A stretch of DNA of 64,000 nt from contig CAJNDS010002326.1 of assembly GCA_905221605.1 (NCBI GenBank), positions 246,001 through 310,000 of the forward strand, written 5' to 3'. The notes beneath the pieces are model-generated. The model was not told where the DNA came from and ran no database searches. It worked only from the letters and a program-made list of their open reading frames with translations. This DNA is from Symbiodinium natans (taxonomy: Eukaryota > Sar > Dinophyceae > Suessiales > Symbiodiniaceae). Shown here in pieces: positions 1-12,924 of the stretch. Numbering within the stretch: position 1 is the stretch's first letter; each line of letters begins with the position of its first letter. The position numbers were made by a program, and so were the translations under genes.

Positions 1-988
1 CAAGAGTGCCCCGTGCCTGCCCGGGCTCGCGGCTCGCAGACGCAGGCGACCACAGCCACGGTGCCAGAGCAAAGCGCTCGCAGCCAACCGCAGCAGCTGC
101 CACAGCTTTTGCAGAAGACATGTTTCTAAAATGTCACCACCAGTAGGTTGTCTACTGCGCTGGTCTTTGGAGGTCTGGTCTGTGATCCCGATGGTCCGTC
201 ATGATCCCTGCGACTGTTGGCCAACATCCCAGAATATCCCAGAACCCGAGCGCAGCCTTCGCAGGTTCTCGGGTCCCTGTGCAGTGTGCCGGAGCGGCCT
301 CGCCCGCAGTACCCAAAACCTGCACACAGGATTGAACTTGGAATCTTCGGATTTGAAGATGTTTTGAAGATGCTTTGAAGCAGGCACGCCGGAAAGGCGA
401 CATCAAGGCGACCGTCATTTCGCACAAGAAGCAACATCAGAATGACTGTCAGAATGGACTTTGAGTATCAGAATATTACAAGGTCATGGACCTTTGCGGA
501 TGTAGCGGTAAACTGTCGAGCATCGCTTCAACTCTCACCTCATCGACGAGCCACTCTGCAGCCCGACGCTTCGAGTGGCTCAGAGTCTGCGAGTGTCTGC
601 AAGCGCTCGAGACATTGAACGCTTTCTTGAAATCTGTGGAAGCCCACCCTGAAACATGCTGAAACCTAATTCTAGAATATTCATGGCTCTCATGAATCCC
701 CTGTCGTTGGAAATAGCAGACGGCCAGCCAAATACGCAGCGGGAACGCATGCAGAAGAGCAAAGATGTGCAAACCTGCCAGGTCTGGGCCTTGGCCAGCC
801 TTGAGAGGCTCCCTTCAGGAGCCGGCGACAAGTCTACAGACCGGAGCATTTAGCTCCTGTGCACCTTCCATGCGCTACACCTTTTCGGCGTGCTACGTGC
901 TCACCGTCTGCTCAAAAGATGACCGAAGTCTTCGCATCACGTAAATTCAACACATCTCTACAGAGGTCCTCAGGCTCAACCAGGCCTG
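1..988. other. No gene recognised
   Basis: Several short ORFs overlap on both strands, none longer than about 100 codons and none with a motif I recognise. I see no simple repeat and no RNA gene. The next supported feature is the candidate exon ending at 989. Confidence 0.4.
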
Positions 989-1312
989 CTACAGCCAGAC
1001 GGAGGAAGCCGTGAAGTCGGGCGTGGTTCTTTGGTTACCCTGCAGCTGCTCCTTCAACTGCTGCATAAGGCGAGTGTCCAAGTTCGTGCTCTTCTCCACG
1101 AAGCAGACCATCTGCTGGCAGCTCATCCGCGACATCGCCTTCTGCAAGTTGCGCTGCAAGGCACTGGACATGCTCGACTCTGGTGACCCCGGTGAAGACT
1201 CTGCCAGACGGCGGTGGATCTTCTGCAGGAAAGGGAAAAGGGCATCGAAACATTTGCCAGAAAGTGCACGCTTCGAAAGTTGGGCCAAAAGCAGTTCGAG
1301 GATCTCTTTCTC
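989..1312 (-). CDS. Candidate terminal exon of an unidentified protein
   Basis: An open stretch of about 107 codons on the minus strand ends at a TAG at 989-991. It is amphipathic and helix-like: it starts near EKEILELLLAQLSKRALSG, has a central LFPFLQKIHRRL and continues with LQKAMSRMSCQQMVCFVEKS. A stop lies just upstream near 1,316, so coding must enter by splicing close to 1,312. The pattern of short leucine-rich helices is what helical-repeat organelle RNA-binding proteins look like (FASTK/RAP or PPR types), but no diagnostic motif is present and I do not assign a family. It lies downstream of the GSK-3 3' end on the same strand, so it probably belongs to the next gene of a one-directional array. 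Confidence 0.35.
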   Translation of the reverse strand, partial: EKEILELLLAQLSKRALSGKCFDALFPFLQKIHRRLAESSPGSPESSMSSALQRNLQKAMSRMSCQQMVCFVEKSTNLDTRLMQQLKEQLQGNQRTTPDFTASSVWL

Positions 1313-3945
1313 ACCTCAGTGGAACAGAGCGGAATCACCTTGCAGGAGCTTCGTGGCCAACAAGGCAGGGAACAACAAGGCAGGTTCTGCTCGCACCATT
1401 TCGGGTGCCCAGGCGCTTAGTGACTTCATGGCGGCGCGCTGCTTCTTGTCGGGTTTCACACGGCCCGTGTGTTGGCCTCGCCGCATTCTCAGCACTGAAC
1501 ACTAGCGCCGGTAAGTTTGTGTGCAAAGTCTTCAACTGCGACGAATGCTACGATGAGCCCTCCTGTGCCAGCAGCTGTGCCCTCCCAGGCCCTCGCTCGA
1601 GAATTACACGTGATTTTGAGACGAGGAGCAGCGACAGAAGTGGCACTCGAATACCTCGTCGCTTGTGCTTTCTGGCTCTGTGTCGAAACCTCAAGTGAGG
1701 GCAATGGGATGGAAAGACTGCATCAAACAGGTGTAGGCTCACAAGTGTTACAGAAGAAAAAGTCGACGTGAAGGCTGACACTTGCATGTTACCCCTAGGA
1801 CACCTCTGACATCACACTTCTCAGCAGCGAACATGACAAATAGGTACAACGGTACAACACATATTGAATCAAGCACGTGCTCCACACAAAGGCGCAAAAA
1901 CACTCCTCCCATCACCACTGGCCATTTCGCATTTGGGTAGTCAATACAACATGCATCCGCAGCTCACCTCTAGCGACTCTAGCACAAGACCTTCAGTGCA
2001 GCAACTGAAGCATACTAAAGCGCTTGCCCGGGCACCGTTCGGCGACAGACCTGGAGGAGGCAGGATGCCTGAGACTCTGAGACGAATGAGGACACACGAG
2101 CACACACGCCATGTTGGCATGGCTCACAGCCTCCAGGCCAGTGCGCGGCATTGACTTCCACCGAGAGCCCTTCACCTGAACCGCATTTCAAGAGCGCAGT
2201 ACGGAGACACGAACAGCGCGCGACGACACGGGACACTTACTGGTCTGCCTGGACAGTTCCTGGCAGCAGGTGGCAGCTGTTCCGCTGCTCTTGCCTGCGG
2301 CCACGACCTCAGCAGAACCACATGCCCAGCACATGCCTGTGCAATCCGTAAAGCTGTTTTGAGCCCATACTGTACAGACCGCATACAAACGCACCAAAAA
2401 GGATCGGAGCAAATCGGATCAGGCGGCGTCGCGGCTGCTCTCGAATCTGCTACCATGAACATGCGGCAGTGCAGGACCGGAACTGCACGATAAATACCGG
2501 CGGGCTCACGGCTACGATAAATACGGCGGGCCCACGGCTGCGCAAGTATCGAGCGATGCCACTCAAACTTCACAACATTTCACAACTGTCACCCAGAGGC
2601 GTGGGCTAAACCAGGGAATGCACGGGGACGGCCTCTTTGGTGGCCGGCGCAAGCCTGCCATGACCCGGGCATGCCTGCATTAGGACAAGGAGCTTCCATG
2701 GTACACTGGTACACCCATGATACCATGTGCACCATTGTGCACGGCAATCGCATTCCTTGTGAACGCTCCTGAAACCGGCATCCCCGAAGGCATCCGCCTG
2801 CCAGCTACGAAGGCCGAGGCGAGCATGAGCCGCATCAGCCGCATGAGCTATGGATGGGCAAAGCATTTCACTGCTCCAAGTCCTTCCAAAGCAGTGCAAC
2901 TTCCTGACCTACAGAATGATCAACCTCGTACGGCGTTAGTGGCGGGCTTGTTTGGTACTGTCTGGTAAGGAATCATGAAGGAGATCAGCTTTCTGCGTGT
3001 CGGGAGCCGGGTTCCAAGCCATCGAAGCCAAGGCTCAAGTGGATGCAAGATGCAAGCTCGTGCAACCGATTGCTTCTACAGCACGTCGCATGACAATGCT
3101 TGGAACTTGCTTGGCCGCCACGCGCGCTGCAGCACCCACTTTTGCTTAGCACTACGTTCAAGAAACGTCAGAATGGCTAATCTTAGTAGCAAATTTCGAC
3201 GGCATGCAGCCTGCAGTTCTGCGTTTCGTATGCAGTCCATGCGATCTAGCCGATCTAGCCTCTCGCTGTCAGTGTGTACCTCTACCTGGTTGCAAAGAAC
3301 TGCTTCACCACTCACACTTCTTGGTGCAGTGGCGTGATCTAGTCACCGCAGCTTCATCCGGGCTTGTCCAGTCGTCTTTGGACTAGACACCGGCGAGAGC
3401 CCCAAGCCCAGGTCGAACGCAATGCAAAAGCACTGCCAGGCAATGACGTCTCTATATGTGTAAGATGAAACTCTAGAACAGCACCAGACTCCTGCACATC
3501 ACCTGGCTACAACATTGTCAGATATCAGATATCTTCTGGCAAACCCTCAATCACATGATCTTTGCCTTCTAAAATAAGGTACTGAAAGTCCACCCCTTGT
3601 GTCATTGGGTTACGCTGCGTGCATGCTACCGCAACTTGGTAAGTGGCGGAAGGCTCTTTTTTACAGCTGTGGCTCGCCCTTTTCGTTCTAGAAGGTCTTG
3701 GAGGAGCTGAGTTTTTGAAAGGTGTGACTGAGGTCCCGGGTCCTTTTGCCAAGTACTAGGGAAGCAGCCACTATCACGCCCCCCGCCCCCCCCCCATTCT
3801 TTTGGTAACACCCCTTTTGTAAGGGTGTGGCTCAGGTCGCCTGGTCCCGTGGTCCTCTGGCACTGTCGTTCCTCGATGCACATCACACTCTCGCTTGACG
3901 ATACTAAAGCCAGTCCTAGTACAATTCTGCTGATGCAGTATGAAG
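1313..3945. other. No confident gene
   Basis: Only short, mutually overlapping ORFs are present. The most protein-like is minus-strand 3525-3752. It contains YQVAVACTQRNPMTQG and LILEGKDHVIEGLPEDI before a TGA, and could be a last exon, but nothing ties it to a family. A C run near 3,780-3,795 precedes the trinucleotide satellite. Confidence 0.3.
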
Positions 3946-4718
<773 letters not shown>

Positions 4719-5025
4719 GTCACACGCGCATGCACGCATTTTCTCTCTGTCTGTCTTCTACAGCTTGTCTCTCCCACGCTCGGGCCACCAATGGTCACCA
4801 TCATGTCGACAGCTGCAGCATTCTTCACCTTGTTGTTCGGAGCTGCTAGGCTCCTCGCTTCAGGCATGGTCCCCAGATGGGAGAACTGCCTCAACCAGCT
4901 GCCTGACAAAGCTGCCGCATACCACAATTGTCCACGCGCTGCTTCTCCACAGCACACTGCATCCGTGCCAAAGCAGAATGCGTGATTCAGAACTGCACGC
5001 GCCGAGCATCTCGATTCGAAAGAGT

Positions 5026-8000
5026 TTATCTGCCGTACATGGTCGAAGCTCTGTGCTCGCGCCTGCGGCTGTGGAGGGCTGCCTGGGCAGCGGGCCGCAT
5101 GCCAGGCCTCCAGCAGGTGTTGCAGCCCGAAAGCCTTGGGAATACTGAGCCCTGAACCCAGCCACCCCCCACCCGATCCCACCCCACCGGCACGAGGCGC
5201 TCGTGCAGGCTGGCAGAACAGCTCCGGAGCTCCCGCTGGGTCAGGTTGAAGAGGTCCTGGGCGCTTGTAAGCTCTCCAGATGTGGTTTTGGTATCTCCTG
5301 CGCCGCCTGAGGCCGATTGCGCATTGGTCGCGTATGGTTCGTGAGGTCTTGAAGTTGAGACTGTTCAGAGTCCATCCAGTTTGCATTCTGCTGGATGCCG
5401 CTGAATGCCACCGGAGGGGCCGGAGGCAACGGCTGGCCGTCTGGACATCGCGCCTGCTCTTCGCGGAGGCTGTCGAAGCAGCCATGCGCACAGGCCTGCC
5501 ATCTTGATGTGCATTGCTTCAGCAAGTCCATGCAAGTCCTGCGTGAGTTTTCTCATTAGTCGCGGAACGCTGCGCTCGGAAAGTGGCGCAACATCACAAA
5601 AAAGAATCTTGATGGTGTCGAGAGCAACCACCGCGGCCTCAAGGGGCTTGATGCGCGCCTCGGGGTCGTACCTGTAGGGGACATGACAAGAGCAGCGGCA
5701 CAGAATTTCGGATGATTCTACGCAGACCCGAGTCGCCTCAGGAGTTCTTAAGCGGCGGCAGCTCAGACCGCAACAGAGGTTAAAGAGGTGCCATGCTCGA
5801 CTTCCAGAGCGGGGCTCGAGTTGCCGCTTTCATGAGATCTGTTCAGCGACATTTCTGTAGCTCTGTAGAGGGGCAACATCTAGCCTACCACAAATCAAAA
5901 AAAGCGCGATTTCCCTAATTTGCACCAATTTGCACTATACCCGGGCCACATCAGACGTCCCGAGCGTGCGCACTGGAGAAATTCCGACAACAGAGTGATG
6001 AACCTCAGTGCATCATAAATCCCTCAGGCCGCGTCATGACTTCTGCAAAACGCTAAGCTGCCAGCTCCGGCATCACGGTTTTCCGAAAAATGGTGCCTGG
6101 GGAAGGGCACCGCAACTCCCCCCCCCCCCCGACATGCATGTCGGCTTTGCGAGGCAGCGGCTCCAGCTGCATGCAGCAACGGTCGGAAAAGCGAAGCTGA
6201 AGTACCTGCACAGTGACAAATCACACGGTAATACGACTGCCATAACGGCATACGAAAAGAATGCGACACTGCGGGGACAAGGCTAGAAGACCAATCTGGT
6301 TGGCGAAAATGATGTATGTGAGTCTGCGCTGACTCGATACGTGTACACTGTAAGAGGGTCACTGCGGATTCATCGCTAGGACCTGTCTGCGAGACGGCGA
6401 GCCCAGGACCTCCAAACAGAGTACTCGCTTTGACATGCTGGTTTTGTCTTGCGCTTCTAGCAGATCATGATGCCAACATGTGAGCCTTGCGCGCGGAGTT
6501 GCGATGTTCTTGTTCCCAATTTGACAAGGAGCCAGGTTTTTTTGGGTTTTTTTTTGGGTTTTCTTTGGGTATGTTCTTGGGTTTAGGGTATGTTTTTGGG
6601 TTTAGGGTATGTTTTTGGGTTTAGGGTTTAGGATTGAGGGGTTAGGGGTTAGGGTGTAGGGTTTAGGGTTTAGGGTTTTAGGGTTTTAGGGTTTTAGGGT
6701 TTTCGGGTTTTAGGGTTTTGGGGTTTTAGGGTTCTAGGGTTTTAGGGTTTTAGGGTTTTAGGGTTTTAGGGTTTTAGGGTTTTAGGGTTTTAAGGTTTTA
6801 GGGTTTTAGGGTTTAGGGTTTTAGGGGTTTAGGGTTTAGGGCTTAGGGTTTAGGGTTTAGGGTTTAGGAGAAAACCAAAAAAAACACCCAACAAAAACCA
6901 AAAAATATAACCAAAAAGAACCCCCACCCATTTGACAAGTGACGCGATGTGCTCAGCACAGCAGGCAGTATAGCTTTCAGGCAATATTGGGGCTGGCTAT
7001 CTTCCCCTTCCTTCCTTGGGTTCCTTCCTTCATCTATTGCACGGAACATGCGGCAAGCCCTATGAAACCAAGAGAACTAAAACAATCAAGCATCTGTGAG
7101 AAATAGCGACTAAACCTGGCCATCAAATCCTCATCCCACCCTCCACTCTCTTCTTCGACCTTCTGTTTCCGCCTCTGTCGTTATCATTCTACTTCGATTC
7201 CTTGGAGATGCAGAAGCTGCACTATCCTCGCAGCATATGAAAAAGATCGGCCTTGACGATCTCTACCAGCTGGTCCACGCCGTTTTCGCCAGGGAAGAGT
7301 GGCCGCCCTGAAAACTGATCGGGGGAGGCGACGAGTTTTCAACGTTTTACGGCGCAGGACTCGGAGGTCCCAAAAAAGACTGGGTTCAGAGGGCTGCGAC
7401 ATGACGAGACGACGCGTGTTAATCACAGTTCTGCTCACCCTGTGTCGTTCTGTGTCACTGCTCAACACTGCCTCGAAGCATCTCGGCCAGCACACAGCCG
7501 ATCGACCAAAGATCCACGGCGGTCGTACTGCGTATCAGGGCACCAGTCGTCGAGTTGGGGGGGAGGGCTCTGAAGTGCTGATTGCAGTAAGCCCATGATA
7601 GGGCTCAAGCTTCATGCAGGGGGCTCAATCTTCATGCGCAGGTCAACAGACGGCCGGGCACAATGGCATGTGCACCTGTGGCCGAAGCCTGAGTCTCTGG
7701 CTAGTTCGTGGCACCGAAGATTAGCTCTGGCGCCCGGTAGTAGCGGGAGCAGATGTAAGCAACCTGCACCGCGGCTTGAGGCTGCATGAACCCTGGACGG
7801 ACGCCTACAAGCCGCAGTTTCTGACTCCGGCGGCTACGAAAGGCAACAACAGGTTGCTTGGCGCCAGCTCTTAGCCCGCCACTAGTGCGGGCCGTCCCTG
7901 GCTCAGCCGCGCTGCTGAACCGAAGTCGCCTGGGTGCTCTCAACTTGTACGGAGCTTTCTTCCGCTGCCGTTTCTGTAGTCGACTTGAAGGAACTGGGGC

Positions 8001-10050
8001 TCGCTGATGTTCACTGGTTCACTAGTGGCACCTGCGACCACTCGAAGAGTGCTCTCCATGCCTTTCCACGAAGATAGGTGCCCAGCAAAGCTTCAGCAAG
8101 TGCCCGCGCGAGGCATCCACGAGCAAGTTCTGCGGCCTGAAGCACAGGCTTGAAGTGTTTAAGAGACTTTAGAGACCTTCGAGAAAGGAAAACCCGATGA
8201 AAATGAACATGACAATGAAGCGACATGGAATGAAAGAAAACTAGCCAGAGAAGATTGTGGAAGGGTCTGAAGCGTACAGTAGGTAGGAAGCCTAGAAAAG
8301 TGGAAAGGGCGAGGGCGAGGTCTTTCCATGCTCTCTCCGTTCTTTTTTTATTTGTTTCTTTCTTTCTTGCTTTTATTTATCTTTCTTTTTCTTTCTTTCT
8401 TTATCTATTTTTCTTTCTCTTTCTTTATTTCTATTTATTTCTTTATCGTTCTTTCTTTATCTTTATTTTTCTTTGTTTTTTTTTTTCATTTCTTTCATTT
8501 TTCTTTCTTTATTGTTTTATGTATTTCTTTATTTCTTTCGTTCTTGTTTTCTTGCTTTCTTGCTTTCTTGCTTTGTTGTTTTTTGCCTTCTTGCTTGCTT
8601 GCTTTCTTGCCTTCTTGCTTTCTTGCTTTGCTGCTTTCTTGCTTTCTTGGTTTCTTGCTTGCTTGCTGTCTTGCTTGCTTGCCGTCTTGCTTACTTGCTT
8701 TCTTGCTTTCTTGCTTTCTGGCTTTCTTGCTTTGTTGCTTTCTTGCTTTCTTGCTTTCTTGCTTGCTTGCTTGCTTGCTCGCTTGCTTGCTCGCTTGCTT
8801 GCTTTGTTGCTGTCTTGCTATGCTGCTTTCTTGATTTCATGCTTTCTTGCGTGGCGGGTTGTCCCAGCCCTCCTTCTTCACCCGTTGGCCCCAAAGCTCG
8901 CTCCACGCGCTAGGCTCGTCTCGACTTTCCCCTTCCGCCTGCGTGAGACTGCCGTTGTGGTCACGTACTCTCAGCTAAACACCCCCAAGCGGTCCCTGAA
9001 CTGCCCCCCTTGCTTTGGGGTTTTGGGGCTTCGGGTTTTTTGGTCCCTGAACTACCACCCCCCATTATCTAACCTTCTTTCTTTCTTCATGGGGGAGACG
9101 CCCGCGAGGAGGCACGCCCCGGTGCTTGTGGTCGGTTCTACCACTCGCATCACGGCACTTTCGCCGTCACGTCACAAGCCCGCGCCATGAGGTGGGCCCG
9201 GTATCGGCCCCTCATCGACCCTTTATCGCTTCACTTTGCCACACCCTCCTCTTTGAGTCAACTACCTCCTAAAGCTGGCCCCCACGTCTCAACCATCTGC
9301 GGTGACCCACCCAAACTCAGCCTCCCATCCCGCCAACCTCTGCCCGTTTACTTACTCGGCCCTTCCCCTCCCCCGCGGACAACCATCAAGCCCCTCGCGC
9401 AGCCTTCGAGGTCAACCTCCCTCTCCCCCACATCACTCAAGCTCCCCTCCCCCGGAGCAACTCCACACCTCCTCACCCAAAGTCAACCTCCCTCTTCCCC
9501 CACTTATTTCCCTTAACCTTCTACTTGTTGTGGCTTGGGTCTCTCGGGCTTGTGCCTCGCCGCCCCCTCTCACTTTCCCCCAACCCCCTACACTACTTAG
9601 TTGCTACTCCGCCTAGTTTTGGGGTGGCGCGCGAGTGTTTGGGCCCCCCTTTGTAAGGTCTTCGGGGTTGGCCCTGGTGAACCCACCGCTCTCTCGGCCC
9701 CTTGGTCGTACCCCACACTCAACACTAACAGTCACTAACACCTTCGCTTTCCAACCTTCTCTCTCTCCCTCTCGCTCTCTCGCTCTCTCGCTCTCTCGCA
9801 CTCTCTGAGACGGCTGGCTTGATGTCCCGGTGGACCACGCCGCTGGCATGCAGGTGGCCCAGGGCACGGCAGGCCTCTTCAATGGTTGGGGCTCACTGTG
9901 AGCTCTCTTTTTTGGCAAAACTGGGAAACCAGGAAATGTTTTTTGACTACAAGTTCAAGTCCGAGTTGCACGGTGCGACCTTCTCTGCTCTCCCGGCCTG
10001 GTATGTGTAGAGCTGAACGACAATGCGGGGCATTGGCTGCTTCTGCTTGC
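5026..10050 (-). CDS. GSK-3 (shaggy-type) kinase, C-terminal two thirds, 13 exons
   Basis: GSK-3 is a CMGC-family Ser/Thr kinase that phosphorylates primed substrates. Exons, all minus: 9998-10050, 9819-9874, 8087-8136, 7889-7929, 7702-7763, 7472-7527, 7252-7307, 6363-6409, 6159-6205, 6059-6096, 5638-5671, 5421-5495, and 5188-5256 (open to a TAA at 5026 if unspliced). In order they give MPRIVVQLYTYQ, the catalytic loop VVHRDIK then PQNLLVDASRG, the metal-binding DFGSA, the activation segment YICSRYYRAPELIFGATN (keeping the GSK-3 tyrosine), TTAVDLWSIGCVLAEMLRG, RPLFPGENGVDQLVEIVK, VLGSPSRRQVLAMNPQ, YFSFAFPTVA, YDPEARIKPLEACAHGCFDS and DLFNLTQRELRS. The last two match the GSK-3 tail. Introns are mostly GC-AG. 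The segment normally reading like ALxSRLL between 6,059 and 5,671 is not intact: the candidate just before 5,737 has TGA and TAA in frame. The ATP-binding N-lobe is absent here and is found at 38.48-39.16 kb. Confidence 0.9.
5672..6058 (-). other. Unresolved GSK-3 segment: lost, mis-sequenced or microexon
   Basis: The flanking exons read ...FRKTVMPELA (ending 6,059) and (R)YDPEARIKPLE (starting 5,671). GSK-3 family members have about seven more residues here, ending Leu-Leu-(Arg/Glu). A match to Leu-Leu-Arg followed by a GC donor ends at 5,737, but the same frame has TAA immediately before it and TGA five codons further upstream. An exon of only 10 nt after the AG at about 5,747 would avoid the stops but would leave the protein a few residues short. 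Confidence 0.45.
6536..6868 (+). repeat. Interstitial telomere-type array, mixed TTTAGGG and TTTTAGGG
   Basis: About 330 bp of degenerate heptamers. The middle (roughly 6,665-6,820) is dominated by the octamer TTTTAGGG and the ends by TTTAGGG. Related T-rich GGG units start it and it ends in an A-rich tract. It lies wholly inside the GSK-3 intron between the exons at 7252-7307 and 6363-6409, so it is not a chromosome end. Confidence 0.95.
8338..8868 (+). repeat. CTTT / CTTGCTTT microsatellite
   Basis: About 530 bp of TTTC-type tetramers grade into TTTCTTGC octamers. It sits in the GSK-3 intron between exons 9819-9874 and 8087-8136. The Phe/Leu-rich ORFs it creates on the plus strand (up to 311 codons, 8255-9190) are artefacts of the repeat. 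Confidence 0.95.
9196..9807. other. Pyrimidine-rich intron sequence
   Basis: Strongly C- and CT-rich sequence with runs of CCTCCC and, at about 9,758-9,805, a CTCTCG/CTCTCT microsatellite. It is part of the same GSK-3 intron and lies just upstream of the acceptor-proximal region of the DIK-to-PQN junction. I see no coding motif. Confidence 0.6.
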
Positions 10051-10759
10051 CTGGCATGGGGTATGATTGGCATGTGCTCTGGTTCTGCTCTTGCTGTGCT
10101 CTTGATGCCCTCTCTAGACCCCCCTGCACAACGGACTTTGGGGCTGGTGTGACGTTTGCCACAGTGTAAGACCTTAGGCGGGCAATCTCTGTTGAGTAGA
10201 GCCCAAACACATTAACGGAGCCAAGCTTCTCAAACAGCAGTTCTGCTTGGCAGAAGCTGCTTAGGGTTGCTCTCAACACGTTGACACAGAAATCGTGTAG
10301 TGTGTAGACAAACTAGTAGCCATCACGCCCACACGTTTTCAGAGCGACCCGGGACGCTGGCACTAATGTTCCCGGCTTGAATTCGGGGCGTGCTTAGTGT
10401 CGGGCGCCTTGAAAAATTTCTGCAACTGCGCAACAACAGCTGATTCGTTGTGCTGCTTGGAGATTCATCTGCGACATGAGACAGACAGGAGCCCATCTTC
10501 TTCAGTTCCTAAGCTAGCTACTGCAAGTTAGACTACTTTCCCCCCCTCTCAGATTGTTGTCATCCCCCTTGGAGAATCCTCAGCCGCACAATGCCTACAC
10601 TCACGTAGGGTAGGCATGTGCAGGCCCCGCACTTCTGGTAGATGGCTTCGCGCCGCCCCCAGACGATCTTAACCTCAGCTCTCAACTGAGCTTGAAAAAG
10701 CTGAAAGGAGCTGAAAGCATTTCTAAAAGAAATCTTCTCTGGTCAGGATTACCGGATTC

Positions 10760-12924
10760 GCATGTCCAGGTCCAAGGTTGACCCCCACTAGGCGCTTCAC
10801 CTCGTCCCAGCGCTGCCGCGACAGGGTCAGCAGCTGCCCTGTGGAGGCATCTGCACACCTTTCAGGACAAGGAGGCAGTTCAAGTTACTCAAGCCAGAAC
10901 GCAAGTTGATTGATTGCTGGGGAAACGGGCAGGTACTTGTAGATCACGTCGCTCGGGCCATGGTAGCCCATGGACTTGAGGGCCTGAGGGCAGCAGGCTT
11001 ATTAGATGAGTGCTTCAAGACAGGCGTCAAGCCGCGCAAGTATAATGCTCACCATCTAGGCCCCGCAATGCTATAGAGGCCTATGTTGATGTGTGACAAT
11101 CAAGCCATCTGACGTGTCTGCACTGGCCTGGCACCACTCGTCAAAGTCTACGGTGTCGCTACCGTCCTGTGTCGCTTGCACACCGAAGAAACAAAGTGCC
11201 ACACGGCACGCACTCTTGCATGAAACTATAGCGCGGCAACCTGGACCCGCACACCTGTCCTTGTCCAAGAAATCATACGCAACCTGCCATGCTGGATTCA
11301 CAGATGATTGCCCCAGTGCTCTGCAGAAGGATTTTCATGAATGAGCAAACTGGAGAATGATGCTGCGCCCGGTCCACAATACACCAAACTTCTACTGTCG
11401 GGCCTCAACACTGCCAAAGGTTCGATCAACGTACCTGAATCCAGTGGGTAAGCACCAAGAGAGAATTGCGCCAGATGAAACCATGCAATGACATGCCGTA
11501 CACCCCACTCAAAGCTGCGATGCTTGTTGACGTAAGTCGCAAACTGAAGTAATTCCAAGATGGCCAGCTGCAGTTCCTTTTGCGTGTGATTATAATGAGT
11601 ACAACCAAGATGATCATGTTCAAACGGGTGTATCCATCAGCTGGCAATGCGTTTGACACAAACAAAACAGCACACATGACCTGCTACAGCATTTGCTGAA
11701 GCAATGCTTATCAAGCAAGCTTTCTCAACGCAAACACCGGCTCCTCTGTCAAATGCACATGCTCTCTTGCACATGGGCGTTTAGTTCCTCCAGCACTGCA
11801 TCTGGAGCTGTTTGTGGCGACAATCTTTGCTTTGACGTGGAGGCTGTTCTCTTTCGTCCGTGTTCATCAGGCCTTTCGGTGCTGCCCCGACGCCGGGCTG
11901 TAAACAATTCGTAAAAACTAGTGCAAAGTATTTCGCAAGCATGTTGTGTGGCCCAACTCCAATGCGTTCATTTGCCAGCTTGCATCAGCCGGCAGTGCTA
12001 GGGGGCCGTCCTGAGTCGTAATGACAATCAATACTACAATACTACAAAACATCGATATGCTGAAGGCGACTCGAGGATTTCTGGAACTCGGAAGTGTTAC
12101 ATCGAGCTGTCGAACATCGAACCCTTGCCCAGGATTGTTGTGTCCGCAGCTTGGGACGATTTGAGCGCCGTTGGCGCTAGGTCGACGACTCCATGCTACA
12201 TGCGAAAGTGCAACTGGCACGATTCCTTCGGGCTCACAACTGTCAGGAAAATTGGTGATGTCTACAATACTGCACGTACTGAAAAGCACCCCCTGCTGAA
12301 CTGATTTCGGCATGCAATGCAAACTCCGTACTCGCTTCCACTCTGAACTGCACCCCTCCTTGAGGAGGTACTCCATGACCTGCCACTCTTCCCAGGAGAT
12401 GGAACCTGCAGGGCGTCCCCTGTGAAGGGACCCCACGCAAGTCATGCAAGTTCCCCCAAATGTCTTATGCCATGGCGCGTTGCGACATGAATCAAAAGCT
12501 CACGAATCACCCCGGACCTCCTCGATCTGGGTCCAGGTATCGGAAGAGCTCCACAGCCTTCTCCGAGTCTTTGAACCTCAGGCAACACACGCAATCTTAC
12601 GCATTTCCCAAAACGGATTAGAGCTCAATATGCGAACTTGGGATCTGTGCTCGCGCCAGCCGAGTCTGTCGAAGGCAGCCTTGAACTCTTTCCTGGCAGG
12701 CACACGGCAATCCAGCGAGTGAATAGAGGAAGGAAACGGCTACCAAACTCCCCCAAGACAGGCCAACTCTTCAACGAAAGCTTGCCGTTGCCATCTGGCC
12801 TCACGACTGAACCAAGAAAGTAACAGCCGTTCATGCCTTGTTCACTCCAACTCAAACAATAAGCACCGCACCCGTCAATCATCTGGAAAGCAGCACGCAG
12901 GTTGTGCTTAAAGTGGCGCATCAC
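10760..12924 (-). CDS. EF-hand calcium-binding protein, multi-exon
   Basis: Minus-strand exons in translation order: about 12875-12924 (VMRHFKHNLRAAFQMID), about 12772-12794 (GNGKLSL), about 12632-12692 (EFKAAFDRLGWREH), 12524-12576 (KAVELFRYLDPD), 12359-12405 (GSISWEEWQVMEYLLK), 11260-11291 (WQVAYDFLDK), 11128-11166 (DGSDTVDFDEWCQ), 10931-10983 (ALKSMGYHGPSDVIYKYL) and about 10760-10858 (ASTGQLLTLSRQRWDEVKRL). Joining LDK to DGSDTVDFDE across an intron that starts with GA rebuilds a textbook 12-residue EF-hand loop, DKDGSDTVDFDE, with acidic residues at positions 1, 3 and 12. The LDPD...GSISWEE pair forms another loop with an insertion, and the last one is degenerate. Repeated 'EF-hand plus W-rich helix' units are common in dinoflagellate proteins. 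The substrate or partner is unknown. Both ends are incomplete, and 13.2-13.8 kb may hold further 5' exons. Confidence 0.75.

Noticed and set aside
6536-6868. A true chromosome end
   Set aside because: Kinase exons continue in phase on both sides, so the array is interstitial.
8255-9190. 311-codon Phe/Leu/Ser-rich plus ORF resembling a membrane protein
   Set aside because: It is produced by the CTTT/CTTGCTTT microsatellite within a GSK-3 intron on the other strand.
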